In this document: piece after piece, positions 60,038 through 64,000 of the stretch
Layout: each line of letters starts with the position of its first letter
Position numbering within the stretch: position 1 is the first letter of the stretch
Assembly (NCBI RefSeq): GCF_002979755.1
Contig: NZ_PCPP01000002.1
Span: 620,001 to 684,000, forward strand
Origin: Chryseobacterium culicis
Lineage (GTDB): Bacteria > Bacteroidota > Bacteroidia > Flavobacteriales > Weeksellaceae
Direction of reading: 5' to 3'
Length of the DNA stretch: 64,000 nt
Made by a program: the position numbers and the translations under genes
The notes under the pieces: generated by a model
The model's database searches: none
The model's input: the letters and a program-made list of their open reading frames with translations, nothing else
What the model was told of the DNA's origin: nothing

Positions 60038-60150
60038 GGTCTTCATCTTAATTTCTTTTTAAAAATCAAAATAAATCTTGGAGAAATTTGTTCTGAATTT
60101 TTTTAAAATCATCTAATTGATTAAAAATCAAAATATTTTAGTCAAAATAT
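60038..60150. other. Intergenic region before rplC
   Basis: AT-rich; no gene or clear terminator of the regulator gene is seen. The rplC promoter begins at about 60151. Confidence 0.4.
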
Positions 60151-60180
60151 TTGTCAGTTACAAAATTATTCATACATTTG
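60151..60180 (+). promoter_or_regulatory. Promoter of the rplC operon
   Basis: TTG (60151-60153), 19 nt spacer, TACATTTG (60173-60180): canonical boxes and spacing. It shows that rplC onward has its own promoter independent of rpsJ. Confidence 0.85.
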
Positions 60181-60203
60181 CACACTCATTTTAGGGGCGT
60201 AGT

Positions 60204-60266
60204 ATGCCTATATCAAAAGTAGAAATTACTTCAGACTTCCGAAAAATGGGGATAAATAAAGGATAA
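60204..60266 (+). other. Short upstream reading frame in the rplC leader
   Basis: ATG at 60204 opens a 20-codon frame (MPISKVEITSDFRKMGINKG) that ends 20 nt before rplC. The leader of about 100 nt could be the site of ribosomal-protein autoregulation. Whether this frame is translated is unknown. Confidence 0.35.
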
Positions 60267-60286
60267 ATTTTATTATAATATAAACA

Positions 60287-60910
60287 ATGTCAGGTATTAT
60301 TGGTAAAAAAATCGGTATGACATCTTTGTTTAACGAAGAAGGAAAAAACATTCCTTGTACAGTTATTCAAGCAGGTCCATGCTCGGTTTTACAGGTCAGA
60401 ACCTTAGAAAACGACGGTTATACAGCTGTGCAGTTAGGTTTCGATGACAAGAGTGAGAAGAACGTTGGTAAAGCGTTAGCTGGCCATTTTAAAAAGGCTG
60501 GTTCTGCTCCTAAAGCTAAATTAGTAGAATTCCACAATGGATTTGCTGATGTGAAAGTAGGAGAAGAAGTAAAAGTTGATTTATTCATCGAAGGTGAGTA
60601 TGTTGACGTAACAGGAACTTCAAAAGGTAAAGGCTTCCAGGGTGTTGTTAAAAGACACGGATTTGGAGGTGTAATGCAGGCAACTCATGGTCAGCACAAC
60701 AGACTTAGAGCTCCAGGTTCTATCGGTGCTGGTTCAGACCCTTCAAGAGTATTCAAAGGGATGAGAATGGCTGGAAGAATGGGAGGTGAGCAGGTAACTG
60801 TTCAAAACCTTCAAGTGTTAAAAGTTGATCAAGAACAAAATCTTTTAGTAGTAAAAGGTGCTGTTCCGGGAGCTAAAAATTCTTATGTAATTATCAGAAA
60901 ATGGAACTAG
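60287..60910 (+). CDS. rplC: 50S ribosomal protein L3
   Basis: A 207-residue protein that starts 50S assembly near the peptidyl transferase centre. It contains [20 protein letters not shown], the extension [13 protein letters not shown] and [20 protein letters not shown]. The stop overlaps the rplD start by 10 nt. Confidence 0.98.
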   Translation: MSGIIGKKIGMTSLFNEEGKNIPCTVIQAGPCSVLQVRTLENDGYTAVQLGFDDKSEKNVGKALAGHFKKAGSAPKAKLVEFHNGFADVKVGEEVKVDLFIEGEYVDVTGTSKGKGFQGVVKRHGFGGVMQATHGQHNRLRAPGSIGAGSDPSRVFKGMRMAGRMGGEQVTVQNLQVLKVDQEQNLLVVKGAVPGAKNSYVIIRKWN

Positions 60911-61530
60911 TAGTATTAAATACATCAGGAAAAGAGACCGGAAGAAAAGTAACTCTAGACGAAACAGTATTCGGAATTGAGCCAAATCAGCACGCGGTTT
61001 ACTTAGAAGTTAAACAGTACCTTGCTGCACAAAGACAAGGAACTCATAAAGCAAAAGAAAGAAGCGAAATTACTGCTTCTACTAAAAAGCTTAAGAAGCA
61101 AAAAGGATCAGGATCTGCTAGATATGGTGATATCAAATCTCCAACTTTCAGAGGTGGAGGTAGAGTATTCGGACCAAAACCAAGAGACTACAGATTCAAA
61201 TTGAACAAAGCTCTTAAGAGATTGGCTAAGAAATCTGTTTTATCTCAGAAAATGAGAGACAACAGCATTAAAGTTTTAGAAGATGTGAGCTTTGATGCTC
61301 CTAAGACTAAAGATTTCATCAATGTATTAAATGCATTGGAACTTAACGGTAAAAAATCTTTATTCGTTCTTCCTGAAGCTAACAAGAATGTGTATTTATC
61401 TTCAAGAAACTTACCTAAAACTAAAGTAATGAACTTCAACGAAATCAGTTCTTACGATTTAGTAAATGCTGGTGAGATCATTTTCTTCGAAGGTGCAGTT
61501 GAAAAATTCCAGGAAAATTTAAAGAAATAA
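60901..61530 (+). CDS. rplD: 50S ribosomal protein L4
   Basis: A 209-residue protein. The long loop [20 protein letters not shown] plus [20 protein letters not shown] lines the exit tunnel in this family. It overlaps rplC by 10 nt and precedes rplW by 3 nt. In some bacteria L4 autoregulates its operon. Confidence 0.98.
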   Translation: MELVVLNTSGKETGRKVTLDETVFGIEPNQHAVYLEVKQYLAAQRQGTHKAKERSEITASTKKLKKQKGSGSARYGDIKSPTFRGGGRVFGPKPRDYRFKLNKALKRLAKKSVLSQKMRDNSIKVLEDVSFDAPKTKDFINVLNALELNGKKSLFVLPEANKNVYLSSRNLPKTKVMNFNEISSYDLVNAGEIIFFEGAVEKFQENLKK

Positions 61531-61533
61531 GTC

Positions 61534-61824
61534 ATGTCAGTTATTATTAAACCAGTTATTTCAGAAAAGGCTAACTACCTTACAGATTTAAGAGGTACTT
61601 ATTCTTTCTTAGTTAACCCTAAGTCGAATAAGATCCAGATTAAAAAGGCTGTTGAAGCAGCTTACGGTGTAAAAGTAGCAGACGTTAACACAATGATTTA
61701 TGCTCCGAAGGTTTCTTCAAAATACACTAAAAAAGGTCTTCAAGTAGGAAAGACAAACAAATTGAAAAAAGCGGTAATCAAACTTGCTGAAGGTGAGGTT
61801 ATCGATATTTTTGCTGTAAATTAA
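61534..61824 (+). CDS. rplW: 50S ribosomal protein L23
   Basis: A 96-residue protein at the tunnel exit and a docking site for trigger factor and SRP. It contains IIKPVISEKANYLTDLRGTY and KSNKIQIKKAVEAAYGVKVA, both typical. Confidence 0.97.
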   Translation: MSVIIKPVISEKANYLTDLRGTYSFLVNPKSNKIQIKKAVEAAYGVKVADVNTMIYAPKVSSKYTKKGLQVGKTNKLKKAVIKLAEGEVIDIFAVN

Positions 61825-61846
61825 TTATTAATTATATATAATAGTA

Positions 61847-62668
61847 ATGTCTGTTAGAAAATTAAAACCTATCACCCCGGGACAGAGATTCAGAATTGTT
61901 AACAATTTTGAAGAAATTACTACCAACAAACCAGAGAAATCTCTAACAGTTGGTATTAGTAAGTCAGGTGGACGTAACCAAACTGGTAAAATGACCATGC
62001 GTTACACCGGAGGTGGACACAAAAAGAAATACAGAATTATTGACTTCAAAAGAAACAAAGCAAACGTTGAAGCAACTGTAAAAACTGTAGAGTATGATCC
62101 AAACAGAACTGCATTTATCGCTTTACTAGAGTATGCTGATGGAGAGAAGAGATATATCATCGCTCCAAACGGTATCAAAGTTGATCAGAAAGTAATTTCT
62201 GGTGAAAGCGTAGAACCAAATGTAGGGAACGCAATGAAGTTGAAAAACATTCCATTAGGTACTGTGATTTCTTGTGTTGAAATGAAGCCTGGCCAAGGTG
62301 CTATTTTAGCAAGAAGTGCTGGTTCTTCAGCTCAATTGACTTCAAGAGACGGAAAATATGCAATCATCAAGTTACCTTCAGGAGAATCTAGAATGATCCT
62401 TACTGAATGTATGGCAATGATTGGATCTGTTTCTAACTCTGACCACCAGTTAACTGTATCAGGTAAGGCTGGTAGAAGCAGATGGTTAGGTAGAAGACCA
62501 AGAACAAGAGCGGTTGTAATGAACCCAGTAGATCACCCAATGGGAGGTGGTGAAGGGCGTTCTTCAGGAGGTCACCCAAGATCTAGAAATGGTATGCCTG
62601 CTAAAGGTTACAAAACCAGAAAGAAAAATAAAGCGTCTAACCGTCATATCATATCTAAACGTAAATAA
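61847..62668 (+). CDS. rplB: 50S ribosomal protein L2
   Basis: A 273-residue protein needed for subunit association and peptidyl transfer. It contains [40 protein letters not shown] and the catalytic-region stretch [20 protein letters not shown] with its conserved His. Confidence 0.98.
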   Translation: MSVRKLKPITPGQRFRIVNNFEEITTNKPEKSLTVGISKSGGRNQTGKMTMRYTGGGHKKKYRIIDFKRNKANVEATVKTVEYDPNRTAFIALLEYADGEKRYIIAPNGIKVDQKVISGESVEPNVGNAMKLKNIPLGTVISCVEMKPGQGAILARSAGSSAQLTSRDGKYAIIKLPSGESRMILTECMAMIGSVSNSDHQLTVSGKAGRSRWLGRRPRTRAVVMNPVDHPMGGGEGRSSGGHPRSRNGMPAKGYKTRKKNKASNRHIISKRK

Positions 62669-62670
62669 TT

Positions 62671-62949
62671 ATGGCAAGATCACTTAAAAAAGGACCATTC
62701 ATTCATCATACTTTAGATAAGAAGGTTCAGACAAACATAGAGTCTGGTAAGAAGACAGTTATTAAAACTTGGTCTAGAGCATCGATGATCTCTCCGGACT
62801 TCGTAGGACAAACTATTGCTGTACACAACGGGAAATCTTTTATCCCTGTTTATGTTACAGAAAACATGGTTGGTCACAAGTTAGGCGAATTTTCTCCAAC
62901 AAGATCTTTCAGAGGTCATGGTGGTAACAAAAACAAAGGAAGCAGATAA
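62671..62949 (+). CDS. rpsS: 30S ribosomal protein S19
   Basis: A 92-residue protein of the 30S head. It contains [20 protein letters not shown] and [17 protein letters not shown]. It starts 2 nt after rplB. Confidence 0.98.
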   Translation: MARSLKKGPFIHHTLDKKVQTNIESGKKTVIKTWSRASMISPDFVGQTIAVHNGKSFIPVYVTENMVGHKLGEFSPTRSFRGHGGNKNKGSR

Positions 62950-62951
62950 TC

Positions 62952-63350
62952 ATGGGATCAAGAAAACAAGATAGTTCAATCGCAAGAAAAGAAGCTAACA
63001 AAGACGTTGTAAAAGCTTCATTAAATAATTGCCCGTCTTCTCCAAGAAAAATGAGATTAGTTGCTGATATCATTAGAGGAGAGCAGGTAGATAAAGCTCT
63101 TTATATCCTAAAATATTCTAAGAAGGATGCTTCTAACAAGTTAGAAAAATTACTTCTTTCTGCTATGGCAAACTGGCAGACTAAAAACGAAGGTGCGGAT
63201 ATTGAAGAAGCTAACCTTATCGTTAAAGAAATCTTCGTGGATAGCGCAAGACAATTGAAGAGACTAAGACCAGCTCCACAAGGTAGAGGGTATAGAATCA
63301 GAAAAAGATCTAACCACGTTACATTAATCTTAGGTAATAAAGAAAATTAA
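62952..63350 (+). CDS. rplV: 50S ribosomal protein L22
   Basis: A 132-residue protein whose beta hairpin reaches into the exit tunnel. It contains [20 protein letters not shown] and the hairpin [20 protein letters not shown]. It starts 2 nt after rpsS. Confidence 0.97.
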   Translation: MGSRKQDSSIARKEANKDVVKASLNNCPSSPRKMRLVADIIRGEQVDKALYILKYSKKDASNKLEKLLLSAMANWQTKNEGADIEEANLIVKEIFVDSARQLKRLRPAPQGRGYRIRKRSNHVTLILGNKEN

Positions 63351-63357
63351 TCAAGGT

Positions 63358-64000
63358 ATGGGACAGAAGACAAATCCAATTGGTAATAGATTAGGTATCA
63401 TCAGAGGATGGGATTCTAACTGGTTTGGTGGAAACGATTATGGAGACAGAATCGCTGAAGACTACAAAATCAGAAGATACCTTGAGGCTAGATTATCTAA
63501 AGGTGGTATTTCAAAAATCTATATTGAAAGAACACTTAAATTAGTAACAGTTACAATCACTACTGCTAGACCGGGACTTATCATCGGTAAAGGAGGTCAG
63601 GAAGTTGATAAATTGAAAGAAGAATTGAAGAAACTTACAGGTAAGGATATTCAAATCAATATTTTCGAAATCAAAAGACCTGAATTAGATGCTGTACTAG
63701 TTGCTGATAGTATTTCTAAGCAAATTGAAAACAGAATTTCTTACAGAAGAGCTGTTAAAATGGCAATGGCAAGTACTATGAGAATGGGTGCTGAAGGTAT
63801 CAAAGTTCAAATCTCTGGTAGATTGAACGGAGCTGAAATGGCAAGATCAGAATCTTTCAAAGAAGGAAGAATTCCATTGTCAACTTTCAGAGCTGATATC
63901 GATTACCACTGGGCAGAAGCTCACACTACTTACGGTAGATTAGGGGTAAAAGTTTGGATCATGAAAGGTGAAGTTTACGGTAAAAGAGAACTTTCTCCAC
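63358..64000 (+). CDS. rpsC: 30S ribosomal protein S3 (cut by window edge)
   Basis: The first 214 codons of S3. It starts [20 protein letters not shown] and contains the KH-domain motif [20 protein letters not shown] and later [20 protein letters not shown]. The 3' end lies beyond the window. It begins 7 nt after rplV, in normal S10-operon order. Confidence 0.97.
   Translation, partial: MGQKTNPIGNRLGIIRGWDSNWFGGNDYGDRIAEDYKIRRYLEARLSKGGISKIYIERTLKLVTVTITTARPGLIIGKGGQEVDKLKEELKKLTGKDIQINIFEIKRPELDAVLVADSISKQIENRISYRRAVKMAMASTMRMGAEGIKVQISGRLNGAEMARSESFKEGRIPLSTFRADIDYHWAEAHTTYGRLGVKVWIMKGEVYGKRELSP

Noticed and set aside
42297..60286. Recent mobile island as the cause of the split ribosomal cluster
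   Set aside because: No integrase, IS, tRNA attachment site or flanking direct repeat is visible, and the genes look like ordinary chromosomal genes; rearrangement seems more likely.

Overview
The window looks like chromosomal DNA of a member of the Bacteroidota, class Flavobacteriia, most likely Chryseobacterium or a close relative in the Weeksellaceae. The evidence is the AT-rich composition, the many secreted proteins ending in type IX secretion (T9SS) sorting domains, the TonB-dependent receptors, the scarcity of Shine-Dalgarno sequences, the TTG-N19/20-TAnnTTTG promoters, a Bacteroidota-type LptD and TrhO, and double-glycine peptides of the kind common in Chryseobacterium. The genus is inferred, not proven. 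I see no insertion sequence, prophage, CRISPR array or rRNA.

Layout. 1-6.9 kb: the 3' end of a cobalamin riboswitch followed by a four-gene surface B12-capture operon (BtuB-like receptor, BtuG-like propeller lipoprotein, PKD-like lipoprotein, DUF5074-type T9SS protein). 7-8.8 kb: two tandem paralogous T9SS proteins of unknown function. 9.1-10.5 kb: four tRNA-Glu genes, three of them directly behind rpsT. 10.6-24.2 kb: envelope and housekeeping genes (amidase, LptD, RidA, HtrA/DegP protease, TrhO, 5-formyl-THF cyclo-ligase, TrmH-type methyltransferase, RmuC) plus several unknown envelope proteins. 24.4-32.3 kb: a two-component system and a heavy-metal RND efflux operon. 32.3-36.6 kb: a DUF5995 protein, a MACPF-domain lipoprotein resembling the Bacteroidales BSAP toxins, two short double-glycine peptides with six cysteines each, an unknown lipoprotein and a secreted YCII protein. 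36.7-38.5 kb: pncB and dps.

38.9-42.3 kb: the str operon rpsL-rpsG-fusA-rpsJ. It stops at rpsJ with two strong terminators. The rest of the S10 cluster (rplC-rplD-rplW-rplB-rpsS-rplV-rpsC) resumes only at 60.3 kb with its own promoter. The 18 kb in between holds an iron/siderophore module (TonB receptor, lipoprotein, PepSY membrane protein, low-affinity iron permease family protein), a secreted metzincin protease, several unknown secreted proteins, and a glycerol operon (glpD-glpK-glpF and a putative porin) divergent from a DeoR/GlpR-type regulator, with repeated TTTCGTTT sites between them.

The most interesting candidates are the MACPF lipoprotein with two six-cysteine double-glycine peptides at 33.2-35.4 kb (a possible antagonism locus), the extended B12-capture operon, the split S10 ribosomal cluster, the operator array of the glp regulon with a porin-like gene in the operon, and a terminator-like hairpin directly in front of the PepSY gene.
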